Origin: Bacteroidota bacterium
GTDB lineage: Bacteria > Bacteroidota > Bacteroidia > Chitinophagales > Saprospiraceae
DNA length: 64,000 nt
Direction: 5' to 3'
NCBI GenBank assembly: GCA_963169325.1
Contig: CAUJEY010000162.1
Location: forward strand, 27,690 to 91,689
Shown: one piece after another, positions 17,952-26,422 of the stretch
Numbering within the stretch: position 1 is the stretch's first letter
How the letters are laid out: the number at the start of each line of letters is the position of its first letter
Notes under the pieces: generated by a model
The model's input: only the letters and a program-made list of their open reading frames with translations
Database searches by the model: none
Told to the model about the DNA's origin: nothing
Made by a program: the position numbers and the translations under genes

Positions 17952-20900
17952 ATGACCGAACCCCAAGCCCTCGACCTCTCCCCCGGCCTCTCTGCCTACC
18001 GCCCCATCTCCCGCGCCAACTCGCTCGAAGTCTCCCTGCCCGGCAGCATGGCCTACCAAACCCGGCAAGCCCTCCTGCGCCTGCGGCAGGAAATCGGCAG
18101 TCCCGACCTGTATGTGGCCCAAAAACTCCACTACCCGTTCAAGTCCAACGTGTTTGAGTTCTTTTCCGCCGAGCAGGTGGACGCCATCGCCCTGGCCATC
18201 TGGAACATCGAGCGCGGCGACGGCATGATCATCGGCGACCAAACCGGCATCGGCAAGGGCCGGATCGCGGCGGCTATCATCCGTTACGGGGCCAAAAACG
18301 GGCTGCCGACCATCTTCATCACCGAAAAAGCCACCCTCTTTTCCGACATCTACCGCGACCTGTACGACATCGGCAGCGTGGACCTGGTGCCGCTCATCCT
18401 CAACAGCGACAGCAACGCCATGTTGCAAATCTCGCTGGACAGCGAGACCATCGTCAAGGTCCACGAGTGGCGGCGCGACCGGAAATTCCTGCCCAAAAGC
18501 ATGGGCGAACTGCGCGACCTGGTCTCCGACAAAGACGCCCTGCCGCCCGGTTACGACTTCGCCATGCTGACGTATTCGCAACTGTCCTCTGACTGGGAAA
18601 GCCAAAAGCAACTGGGCAAAAAGACCAAGTCCGAACCCTCGGCCTCCAATTTCAAAACCGAATACATTGCCGCCCTCTCGCAGGGCGCCGTGGTGATCCT
18701 GGACGAAGCGCACAACGCCTCGGGCGGCGAAAGCACCACCGGCTATTTCATCCGGGAGCGACTTTTGGCCAATGCCCAGGGCTGCTGCTACCTGTCGGCC
18801 ACCTTCGCCAAGCGGCCCGACAACATGCCCGTGTACGCTAAAAAGACGGCCATTAGCCACGCCAATATCAAGGCGACTGAACTGGAAGAAGTGTTCGCGC
18901 GCGGCGGTGTGGCTTTGCAGGAGATCGTGGCCGGCGAGCTGGTCGCCTCGGGACAAATGCTGCGCCGCCAGCGCAGTTTCGAGGGTATCCGGGTGGAGTA
19001 TAACTTTTTGCCCGACGATTACGAGGAGCACCGGGTGATTTACAACACCGTTATCGGCCTGGTGAACGACATCATTGCCTTCGAGCAGGAGGTCATCGAG
19101 CCGTATCTGGAGACCATGAGCAAGGCCCTGTCCAGTGGCGGCGAAAAGGCCGAAAAGCGCAAGGGCACCGAAAAAGGCGGCGTGTCCAACTCGCCGTTTT
19201 TCAACAAAACCCACAACGTCATCCGCCAACTGCTGTTCAGCATCAAGGCCCGGCAGGTGGCGCGGGAGGCCATTCGGCTGCTGGGCAAAAACAAAAAAGT
19301 CGTCATCGCTTTTGCCAACACAATGGCCTCGTTCATGGACGAGTTCGGCTACACCAACGGCGATGAGGTGGACAACCTGGATTTCGCGATGGTGCTCAAC
19401 CGCTCGCTGGAAAACGCCCTGAAATACACCGTAGCTACCGAAACCGGCGAGATCAAACACTACACCCTGTCGCCTGCCGATCTCGACCCGCTGAGCGCCT
19501 CGATGCTGGAAAACCTGCGCGACAAAATCAAAAGCGCCTCGGCCGGCATCAGCCTGTCGCCCATCGACACGCTCATCAATACCATTGAAAAGACCCAAAA
19601 ACCGGCGGGAGTGGGCGGCGCCAGCAATGAATTTTACTTGGTGCGCGAATGTACCGGCCGGCCCTTCCAGATCAAAGATGAAGGCGGCACGCTGGTGTAC
19701 CGCTCGTTCAAGGCCAACGTGAAGCAGTTTTTTGCCGATTTCAACTCCGGCGACGCGGACGTGCTGCTCATCAACCAGAGCGCCAGCACCGGTGTATCGG
19801 CCCATGCCAGCGGTAAATTCCGCGACCAGCGCCAGCGCGCCATGATCATTCACCAGCCGGAATTAGACATCAACACCGAGGTGCAAAAACGCGGGCGCAT
19901 CAACCGCACCGGCCAGGTGAACCTGCCGGAGTACCTGTACGTGTCCTCGTCCATCCCGGCGGAAAAGCGCATTTTGATGGTGCTCAAACGCAAATTGAAA
20001 AGCCTCGATGCGAACACGACGGGCAGCCAGAAATCCAGCGACGCCCAACTGGAATCGCCGGACTTTTTCAACAAATACGGCGACCGGGTGGTGCAGGGTT
20101 TCCTGGGTGAAAACTACATGATCGCTGCCGCACTCCGGTTAGACAGCGGAGAAGACGACAGCAACTCCTCCTACGCCCGCTCGGATCTCGCCGAAATGTT
20201 CAGCCGCCGCATCGCCTTGCTAACTGTGGAGGAACAGGAGCGGGCTTATGCCGAAGTGTTGGCCCGTTACAACGAATACGTCGAAGACCTGAAACAGCGC
20301 GGCGAATACGACCTGGAAGTGGAATACCTTCCCCTGGAGGCGGAAACCGAGGAGCAATTTCTGTTGGAAGAAGGCAGCGGGCGGCCCACGCCGTTTGGTC
20401 AGCCGGCCGTTTTGGAACAGGTGCAAGCCTGGATATTGAAACGCCCGATGAAATGGAGCGAGGTACAAGCGATCATGGAAAAAACGCTGCAAGGCGCTTC
20501 GCCGGAGGAGTTTCAAAAACGATTCCGCAAAGAATATGAAGCCGGGCGGCAGGAATTACGAACCGCCAAATCCGCCGAGCGCAACGCCAAACTGCGCAAA
20601 ATCGAAGATGAAATCCGCGAACTGGAAATATTGCGCGACTCGGGCAAGTCCAAAGACCTGGAAAAACTCGAAAAAGGGCTGGAGAAGGCAAATAAACAAC
20701 TCGCCGAACTCAAGGAAAAAATGGCCGTCGAGGAAACCCAACTCACGGCTGAAACCAACAACGGCCTGCGCATCATCGACTTTTTCAAAGTGGGCCGTCC
20801 CTTCCAGTTCCGCATCGAGCAGGCCGGCACGGCGCGGGAATTGAACGGCGTGGTGACGGGTTTGTATTTCCTCAAACCCGCCGGCGATCCTACTCGCTTC

Positions 20901-21719
20901 AACCCGGCCAATGTCCGCATCACGGCTGCGATCTACGGTCCGGAGCGCAGCTGGACGCTGAAGTTCAACAGCTCGGAGGTGTTCACAGCGATGGGCCTGA
21001 GTACCCACAGCCACGAGGTGTTTTTGCAGGATTTGCTGTACAACTGGAACCGCCACGACAGCGCGGGCAACAAACGGGAGGAGCAGTTTATCGCCACGGG
21101 CAACATGCTGCTGTCGGCCAAAAACGTGTTTTTGCAGGGCGCCGGCGGCAAACTAATTAAATACAGCACCTTGGACGGCGGTATCCGTTCGGGCATCCTG
21201 GTGCAAAAGGAAGTGGATCACAAGGGCCGCGAGCAGAAATCGGAACCCAAAACCCGTCGCTCGGTACGCGCCCTGGCAGATGAACTGGCGCAAACCCGCC
21301 CGGGCTACCAGCAATACCGCTACGTGGAGGGCACGGCGCTGAACAACGCCATTGCCTTCGTGCGTACCCGCGAGGAAATGTACCGGGTGACCATGCCGAA
21401 AACCACGGCTTTCAAACCCTACTACGGCGACAAAGACTTAGTCAACTTGCTGTTTCAGGATACCTACGACCGCAGTCGCGGCCTGCCCAAGGCCTTCGTC
21501 AGTTACCCGCCCAACCTGCTGGCGGGCTACGTCCACCGCGATGATCTGCAAACCTTCCTGGACATCCTGGCCGACAAATACCAGATGACCTACTTAGCCG
21601 AAGCCCAGCAGTTCGCGGGCCTCCTCAACCTCGATCAGCCCATCCCCGACCGCGAGCCCTCCGAGATGGAACAAATGCTCGTCGTTCTCGAACAACTCAA
21701 CCTCGAAACCGCCCCATAA
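17952..21719 (+). CDS. Strawberry-notch-type superfamily 2 helicase
   Basis: This 1255-residue SF2 protein shows the Strawberry-notch signature: Walker A GDQTGIGKGR at 95-104, DEAH at 251-254, SATFAKRP (motif III), and after a long insert NQSASTGVSAHASG and QKRGRINRTGQ (motifs V and VI) near 620-665. The last 550 residues are a coiled-coil and beta-rich tail (KLRKIEDEIRELEILRDSGKSKDLEKLEK near 880-915) unlike cellular homologues. Such helicases are widespread in phages, plasmids and conjugative elements, next to or fused with DdrB-ParB and methyltransferase domains, and may remodel incoming DNA. I choose the ATG at 17952: an in-frame TTG at 17898 falls inside the promoter. The next gene starts 5 bp after the stop. 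Confidence 0.85.
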   Translation: MTEPQALDLSPGLSAYRPISRANSLEVSLPGSMAYQTRQALLRLRQEIGSPDLYVAQKLHYPFKSNVFEFFSAEQVDAIALAIWNIERGDGMIIGDQTGIGKGRIAAAIIRYGAKNGLPTIFITEKATLFSDIYRDLYDIGSVDLVPLILNSDSNAMLQISLDSETIVKVHEWRRDRKFLPKSMGELRDLVSDKDALPPGYDFAMLTYSQLSSDWESQKQLGKKTKSEPSASNFKTEYIAALSQGAVVILDEAHNASGGESTTGYFIRERLLANAQGCCYLSATFAKRPDNMPVYAKKTAISHANIKATELEEVFARGGVALQEIVAGELVASGQMLRRQRSFEGIRVEYNFLPDDYEEHRVIYNTVIGLVNDIIAFEQEVIEPYLETMSKALSSGGEKAEKRKGTEKGGVSNSPFFNKTHNVIRQLLFSIKARQVAREAIRLLGKNKKVVIAFANTMASFMDEFGYTNGDEVDNLDFAMVLNRSLENALKYTVATETGEIKHYTLSPADLDPLSASMLENLRDKIKSASAGISLSPIDTLINTIEKTQKPAGVGGASNEFYLVRECTGRPFQIKDEGGTLVYRSFKANVKQFFADFNSGDADVLLINQSASTGVSAHASGKFRDQRQRAMIIHQPELDINTEVQKRGRINRTGQVNLPEYLYVSSSIPAEKRILMVLKRKLKSLDANTTGSQKSSDAQLESPDFFNKYGDRVVQGFLGENYMIAAALRLDSGEDDSNSSYARSDLAEMFSRRIALLTVEEQERAYAEVLARYNEYVEDLKQRGEYDLEVEYLPLEAETEEQFLLEEGSGRPTPFGQPAVLEQVQAWILKRPMKWSEVQAIMEKTLQGASPEEFQKRFRKEYEAGRQELRTAKSAERNAKLRKIEDEIRELEILRDSGKSKDLEKLEKGLEKANKQLAELKEKMAVEETQLTAETNNGLRIIDFFKVGRPFQFRIEQAGTARELNGVVTGLYFLKPAGDPTRFNPANVRITAAIYGPERSWTLKFNSSEVFTAMGLSTHSHEVFLQDLLYNWNRHDSAGNKREEQFIATGNMLLSAKNVFLQGAGGKLIKYSTLDGGIRSGILVQKEVDHKGREQKSEPKTRRSVRALADELAQTRPGYQQYRYVEGTALNNAIAFVRTREEMYRVTMPKTTAFKPYYGDKDLVNLLFQDTYDRSRGLPKAFVSYPPNLLAGYVHRDDLQTFLDILADKYQMTYLAEAQQFAGLLNLDQPIPDREPSEMEQMLVVLEQLNLETAP

Positions 21720-21724
21720 CCGCC

Positions 21725-23203
21725 ATGACCTACCAACTCCAAAGCCTGACTCCGCCGCAAATCGCCCGACTGGACGAGGTGCCCATCGCCCGGCAGGAGC
21801 AGATCATCGACCAGACCGGCGAGCCGTTGCGTTTGGTGACTTCCTATTATTTGGTCAAAAATGCCTCGGCCAACTTCACCGTGCCGCATGAAACCGCTGA
21901 AAATCTGGATGCAGCTATTTATGCCCTGCTGAACCGCAAAGGTTTTTTGAACGGGGCCATGCAAGTGGTAAAACCGGAGCCGGTCAAACAAGAGCCGGCA
22001 CAGGCCAAAATGGATTTAACCGAGCCTGCCCGACCGGTGGCTGCTAAACCTGCAACGCCTAAACCGGCTGAGCGGCCAAAGTCTTTTACCTTCAACAACT
22101 ACCCCCTGGCTAAAAAATTCATGCCGCTGCATCAGCAACGGGTCGTCAGTGGATTCAACGAGGAACGCGAGGCCATCGTAAGCGAGGTGGAAAAGATGCT
22201 TTCCGCCATCCCGAAGTTCCGCTCGCAATCGAAAAAGCCCTTGATGGAGCAAACCGTGTACGCCCACTATTTCTATGGCCAAAGCGACTGGTTTATCCTG
22301 GAATACGACGGCAGCGAGGATATGTTTTTCGGCTATGCGATACTGAACGGCGATAGCCAAATGTCCGAATCAGGCTTCATTGGCCGGCAGGAAATCACCG
22401 AAACCGGCCGGGTGGAACTGGATTTTCATTGGAAACCGGTTGTGTTGGGTGAGGCGCTGCACCAAGTTGATTCGGACTTCTTCAAGGCGCCCAAGAAAAA
22501 GGAGGCGCAGGAACCGACTACCGAACAACTGATCGGCGTCGGTTTCGACCAAAAAAGCCAGTACACCCTCGCGGCCTGGAACAAGGCGCTACCGGTCATG
22601 GAATGGCTGGTGCGCAATACACCTTTCGTGGTCCCGCACGACTTTGGTCCCGGCAAGGGCAAATACAAAACCACCCGGAGCGTCACCAATACCTATCTGG
22701 CGGATTTATACGACCGGAAAATCGCCCTGCCCACGCCAAAATTTAAAAAGGGCGACATGGCACAGTACAAATATACACCCGTTCAAATCCTGGACGACGG
22801 CATTTTCGATCCCACGGCGGGGCGCTGGATTTACCTGGTTCAGGCCTACCAATGGGCTGATCCGGACAACGTGAGCGAAAAGAGTCTGACCCCCATCGAG
22901 CACACGGATTGGAACGGCTTTGTCGAAGGGCAATCCTACCGGCACAGCAACGACAAGACCTACCAATTCGACGGCCTGATCGAACTGGGTGAGGGACAAA
23001 AATTAGCCACCTGGAAATTAGACGGCAAACGCGTCGGCACACCGATACCGAACCTGCCGGGGTATTTCAAAATGGAAAGTAGCGCCGTCGAAGCGCCACC
23101 AGGGGTGGATAACTCGAAGCGCCTGCGACTCGCACAAGCCAAAGCCAAGGCACAAGCCGCCCGTATCCGAATCCTCAAACTCAAATCCCAAAAAGCAGCC
23201 TAA
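21725..23203 (+). CDS. Mobile-element protein with DUF2958-like domain
   Basis: In this 492-residue protein the central part (about 155-245: YFYGQSDWFILEYDGSEDMFFGYAILNGD, then GFIGRQEITE and ELDFHWKP) follows the pattern of DUF2958, a domain common in plasmid, phage and conjugative-element polyvalent proteins. The N-terminus has YQLQSLTPPQIARL, echoed in the next gene, then a Pro/Lys-rich linker (80-125). The C-terminal half is beta-rich with FKKGDMAQYKYTPVQILDDGIFD (SH3-like pattern) and a basic tail (RLAQAKAKAQAARIRIL). No enzymatic residues are seen. It is 5 bp from the helicase and 2 bp from the next gene, so it acts in the same pathway. Function unknown. Confidence 0.65.
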   Translation: MTYQLQSLTPPQIARLDEVPIARQEQIIDQTGEPLRLVTSYYLVKNASANFTVPHETAENLDAAIYALLNRKGFLNGAMQVVKPEPVKQEPAQAKMDLTEPARPVAAKPATPKPAERPKSFTFNNYPLAKKFMPLHQQRVVSGFNEEREAIVSEVEKMLSAIPKFRSQSKKPLMEQTVYAHYFYGQSDWFILEYDGSEDMFFGYAILNGDSQMSESGFIGRQEITETGRVELDFHWKPVVLGEALHQVDSDFFKAPKKKEAQEPTTEQLIGVGFDQKSQYTLAAWNKALPVMEWLVRNTPFVVPHDFGPGKGKYKTTRSVTNTYLADLYDRKIALPTPKFKKGDMAQYKYTPVQILDDGIFDPTAGRWIYLVQAYQWADPDNVSEKSLTPIEHTDWNGFVEGQSYRHSNDKTYQFDGLIELGEGQKLATWKLDGKRVGTPIPNLPGYFKMESSAVEAPPGVDNSKRLRLAQAKAKAQAARIRILKLKSQKAA

Positions 23204-23205
23204 CC

Positions 23206-24714
23206 ATGTATAAAATAGCCCAACTGACCGATGCGCAAATTGCCAAACTCCAGCCCGACCTGCGCCGGGAAATCGAATCCCTGAAAACCGACAGCGACAA
23301 CTTCGATCCGGAACTGTACGAGGTGTTCGCCGAAAATGACAAAGACCTATACGAACTGGCCAAAGGCGAATTGGCCGGCGAGCAGCCTGTTGTCACATCT
23401 GCCGCCGAGCCGGTAGCACCCTTGAAACGCGGCCCGAAGACAAAAGAAAAACGCGCTAAAAAACAAGCCGACGCCTACTTTGAAACTGTCAGCATAGACG
23501 GCACACAGTACCTGGTCGGCGCCGGCCCGGATGGAAACGTGCAATACGGTCTGGATAAAAACGGCCACTTACTCCAGATCGGCGACGCCGTGGAAGCCAC
23601 CATCAAAGGCCATACTATTATAGGTGTAATCGCCAGCCTCAAAGCCCGCAAAGGCGGCGGCCACCTGGTGCGCTACACCGACGCTGCCGGCAATAAGAAA
23701 ACCGCAATGTTGCAGCCCTCGGCCATTGCCAAAACGACCGCGGCTCCGCCAGACACCAGCAAAGAAGCCCCGGTAGCGCCCTATAAAATGCGGCTGCCCA
23801 AGAACCTGGTCAAAAAAGCCGAAATCGCCCGCCGCACCGATTGCGATGAAAACGAAGCCATCCTGGTGACGCCCACCGAAAAAGTGGAAATCGCCGCGCC
23901 CACCGTCGCCGATCCGGCCAAAGGCGATAAAATCCTGGCTCATCCCGACGGCACCCCAATGACCGTCATCGAGGGCAAAGCCGTGGACCAGCATTTTGAA
24001 GTGGAAGGCAAAGCCGGCGTTGAAACCCGGAAGGACGGCACCGTAACCTTCGATGTCGCCGGCGACGAAACGCCCGAAACCGCCGCGCAGCCCCAGCCGG
24101 CAGATGACGAGACGAAATACCGAGCAGTCAAGGCGAAGAAACCCACTTCCAAATGCGAGTTCTCCCGCGAGAAGGCCAAGTCGCCGGCCCTGATGACCTT
24201 CCTGGAGGGGATGCGCCTACGCTGGCACGACGGCGAATCAAAGGACAAAATCATCGGGGTGTACTACCTGAAAAACGAAAACAAAGTCCTGCTCAAAGTG
24301 AAAGTGTACGACTGGATGGACCTGTTTGCCGACATCCGCTTCTATACCGTCTGTCCCGAAAGTGGGCGACTGACCAAGGCTGAAAAACCGGGTAAAGGAG
24401 CAGCCTCAATGTTGTTGAGCAAGGTTGCCATGACCGAGTTTTACCGCCATCCTTTCGGGCAATCCTGCAAACGCGTGAGCAAGGCGCTTTACGTCGAGTG
24501 TTACCGCAATGGCGCCTGCTCCACCGAAAAGCAAAAACGGCTGTACCAGATTTTTGCCACCAAGTGTATCCGGCAGGAAAAAGCGCACAGCCGGGAGTAC
24601 CTGAAATGGGCGCACCAGCAGACGGCCAAGCGTTGGGAGGGGTATGAGGGAACTAAAACGTATGCGCAGGTTTTTAAGGAAACGCTGGCGATGATTCGCG
24701 GTGGGAAACGGTAA
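23206..24714 (+). CDS. Unknown mobile-element protein, last gene of the helicase operon
   Basis: This 502-residue protein is not recognised. It opens with YKIAQLTDAQIAKLQPDLRREIESL, closely like the opening of the preceding protein (YQLQSLTPPQIARL), so both probably share an N-terminal helical tag. A beta-rich domain with HTIIGVIASLKARKGGGHLVRYTD (about 135-160) resembles an SH3-like segment, then a Lys/Pro/Ala-rich middle and a C-terminal basic, Cys-containing domain (about 320-500; CKRVSKALYVECYRNGACS). The composition (many Lys, basic C-terminus) fits nucleic-acid binding. Start ATG lies 2 bp after the upstream stop. Confidence 0.6.
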   Translation: MYKIAQLTDAQIAKLQPDLRREIESLKTDSDNFDPELYEVFAENDKDLYELAKGELAGEQPVVTSAAEPVAPLKRGPKTKEKRAKKQADAYFETVSIDGTQYLVGAGPDGNVQYGLDKNGHLLQIGDAVEATIKGHTIIGVIASLKARKGGGHLVRYTDAAGNKKTAMLQPSAIAKTTAAPPDTSKEAPVAPYKMRLPKNLVKKAEIARRTDCDENEAILVTPTEKVEIAAPTVADPAKGDKILAHPDGTPMTVIEGKAVDQHFEVEGKAGVETRKDGTVTFDVAGDETPETAAQPQPADDETKYRAVKAKKPTSKCEFSREKAKSPALMTFLEGMRLRWHDGESKDKIIGVYYLKNENKVLLKVKVYDWMDLFADIRFYTVCPESGRLTKAEKPGKGAASMLLSKVAMTEFYRHPFGQSCKRVSKALYVECYRNGACSTEKQKRLYQIFATKCIRQEKAHSREYLKWAHQQTAKRWEGYEGTKTYAQVFKETLAMIRGGKR

Positions 24715-24784
24715 AGGTTTTGAAAATGAAGCGGCGGGCAAGGATTTTAGATCGAATGCCCGCCCACCTTTTAATCCATCATAA

Positions 24785-24859
24785 AGCGGGGTAGCGCAGT
24801 TGGTCAGCGTGTCCCGACCTTCGTCGGGAAGGTCGGAGGTTCGAGTCCTTCCCCCGCAA
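24785..24859 (+). tRNA. tRNA-like sequence, probably a non-functional tRNA or attachment-site relic
   Basis: A cloverleaf can be drawn: acceptor AGCGGGG / CCCCGCA with six pairs and an A-A mismatch at the first pair, D arm GCGC-AGTTGGTCA-GCGT, T arm GGAGG-TTCGAGT-CCTTC with a standard loop, and variable region AGGTC. The anticodon arm is abnormal: TCCCG / CGGGA encloses eight bases (ACCTTCGT), with no properly placed U33, so no anticodon can be assigned. The overlapping inverted repeat CCGACCTTC / GAAGGTCGG suggests that this arm has been rearranged. No encoded CCA. It sits between the last helicase-operon gene and the peptidoglycan hydrolases. Confidence 0.5.
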
Positions 24860-24880
24860 CTTTTCCCCAAAAACCGCCCC

Positions 24881-25603
24881 ATGTCGAAACTTACCCAAGC
24901 CTTTTTCGAGAAAATCCTTGCTGCGGAGGGCGGATACCAAAACCAATCCGCCGACAGTGGTAATTTCAACCGTTGCGGCATCAACGCCGGCACCAAGTAC
25001 GGCATCACGCCTAATGCCTGGCAGGAGTATTCCGGCCAGCAGTGTCCGGGCCATGAAACCATGAAAAACCTTACCCAAACCCAAGCCTGGGATTTCATGG
25101 ACTGGTGGGGCAATCGCTGGCGGATATGGGAAATCTACGACCAGAACTTTGCCGAACTGGTGTTCAATGCCTTTTACGGGAATCCTTCCGCCGCTGCCAA
25201 AACCCTGCAACTTACCCTAAACCAGCGCGGTTACACCCTGGCGCCAGACGGCATTATGGGAAGCAAAACGCTTGCTGCCATGAACGTGGAAACCTCCAAA
25301 GACAAAACCGGGTTCTACAACGCCTACCGTGAAGCCTGGCTATCCTACCTCCAATCGCTGGGCAACATCCAGTACACGGCCGGTTGGACCAATCGGATGA
25401 ATACTTTTTTCCCGCCCTTGCCGGCCGGTGAAACACCCGTCACACCCACTGCCCAGCCCAACTACCAGGTCGAACTCTGGCAGCGCCGGTTTTCCGGGAT
25501 GTTCAAAAGCACTGATGATGCAATTTGGGTATGGACGGCCTTGGCTCTGCTTTTTGGCCTGATCGCTATCCTGTACTACCGCTTAAAAACTATTGATTTA
25601 TGA
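24881..25603 (+). CDS. GH108-type lysozyme-like protein with C-terminal TM helix
   Basis: This 240-residue predicted peptidoglycan muramidase has the GH108 signature at its start: EKILAAEGGYQNQSADSGNFN followed by GTKYGIT, with the catalytic Glu at position 16 of EGGY. A peptidoglycan-binding segment of the usual type follows (about 125-175: LNQRGYTLAPDGIMGSKTLAAMN), then a Pro-rich linker and one TM helix near the end (IWVWTALALLFGLIAILYYRL, about 215-235). GH108 enzymes are typical phage endolysins or conjugation-associated muramidases; the C-terminal anchor argues for local wall opening from the inner membrane rather than release. The ATG at 24881 starts the family domain; the earlier frame overlaps the tRNA-like sequence. 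It overlaps the next gene by 4 bp. Confidence 0.82.
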   Translation: MSKLTQAFFEKILAAEGGYQNQSADSGNFNRCGINAGTKYGITPNAWQEYSGQQCPGHETMKNLTQTQAWDFMDWWGNRWRIWEIYDQNFAELVFNAFYGNPSAAAKTLQLTLNQRGYTLAPDGIMGSKTLAAMNVETSKDKTGFYNAYREAWLSYLQSLGNIQYTAGWTNRMNTFFPPLPAGETPVTPTAQPNYQVELWQRRFSGMFKSTDDAIWVWTALALLFGLIAILYYRLKTIDL

Positions 25604-26214
25604 TGCCCAAAACCAAATACGCGCTCCTGGCCGTATCGCTTTTTCTCGGCTTGTCCGGCTTGACTTGGTGGCTCTACCGCCGTTTTTTCCGCGACGGCAT
25701 TGGCCCTACCGGACAGTGGGACGACGAAGGCGGCACCACGGAGCAACCGCATACCGTGGCCGGGTCGGAACTCAATTATGAGCAATCGCCGATCATTATG
25801 AGCCATTTTGACATCCGGGAGTTCGACTCGCCGGACCAGCCGGGCAGTGGCGTTTACATGAAAATCAAATTCCTCGAAATGCTTGATGCCGCCCGGGAGC
25901 AGGCCGGCATTCCGTTCCGGGTCAATTCCGGCTATCGAACTCCTGAACATAATGTCGCCGTGGGTGGTGTGCCGGATTCCGCACACACGCGGGGTTGGGC
26001 GGCGGATATCGCGGCGGGTACGCTGGAACAGAAGATCAGGATTGTACGGGCAGCCCGGAGTGTTGGGTTTAACCGGTTTGGGATTTATGATACGTTTGTT
26101 CATTTGGATTGCGATCCGGGGAAGCGGGGGGATGTGGCTTGGAATGGGAAAGGGTATGCGATCGAAAAAGGTGGAAACTTCTCAGGGTTTCCATTCGATC
26201 CGTTTACGGTGTGA
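25600..26214 (+). CDS. Membrane-anchored M15-type peptidase (D-Ala-D-Ala carboxypeptidase/endolysin-like)
   Basis: This 204-residue protein has an N-terminal TM helix (YALLAVSLFLGLSGLTWWLY, about 7-26) and an M15A-like zinc peptidase domain (about 65-200). Visible motifs: VNSGYRTPEHNVAVGG, SAHTRGWAAD with the zinc His at 129 and Asp at 136, and VHLDCD with His 168. It would cut peptide stems in the cell wall. It starts at an ATG overlapping the stop of the lysozyme-like gene (ATGA), making a coupled muramidase/peptidase pair. Together they fit a wall-penetration function of a phage or conjugative element. No holin or spanin pair is seen nearby. Confidence 0.83.
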   Translation: MMPKTKYALLAVSLFLGLSGLTWWLYRRFFRDGIGPTGQWDDEGGTTEQPHTVAGSELNYEQSPIIMSHFDIREFDSPDQPGSGVYMKIKFLEMLDAAREQAGIPFRVNSGYRTPEHNVAVGGVPDSAHTRGWAADIAAGTLEQKIRIVRAARSVGFNRFGIYDTFVHLDCDPGKRGDVAWNGKGYAIEKGGNFSGFPFDPFTV

Positions 26215-26257
26215 GGATGCTACAGAGTTTCCTAAAACCCTCCATTTTTTCCGCCCA

Positions 26258-26353
26258 GCAGGTGTTCCATTTCTTTCATCTCAAACCCTAACCTAACACC
26301 TCAGCAGCGTCTTCTGAGGCGTTAGGTTAGGAAGGTGTTGAATGGACACCTGC
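26258..26353. repeat. Nested inverted-repeat structure after the mobile module
   Basis: An inner hairpin is formed by CCTAACCTAAC (26287-26297) with GTTAGGTTAGG (26321-26331) plus CCTCAG (26299-26304) with CTGAGG (26314-26319). An outer pair is GCAGGTGTTCCATT (26258-26271) with AATGGACACCTGC (26341-26353), one base bulged. A third small pair AGGTGT/ACACCT lies on the right. There is no T-run, so a plain terminator is not the only reading; it may mark the end of an element or be a recombinase site. Confidence 0.55.
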
Positions 26354-26422
26354 ATCGAAGCTTTAAAATGTTAGAATTATCGTTTATTCCGGCGTGTCTG
26401 ACTTGCAAGACCTGAAGCGGAA

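Noticed and set aside
17880..19853. A 657-codon minus-strand frame across the helicase gene
   Set aside because: It is a shadow of the GC-rich helicase gene on the opposite strand. The translation is a Gly/Val/His-rich string with no domain, while the plus frame has clear helicase motifs.
24406..25210. Minus-strand frames containing RTRTSDLPDEGRDTLTN-like peptides
   Set aside because: These are translations of the tRNA-like sequence, a known source of false proteins.
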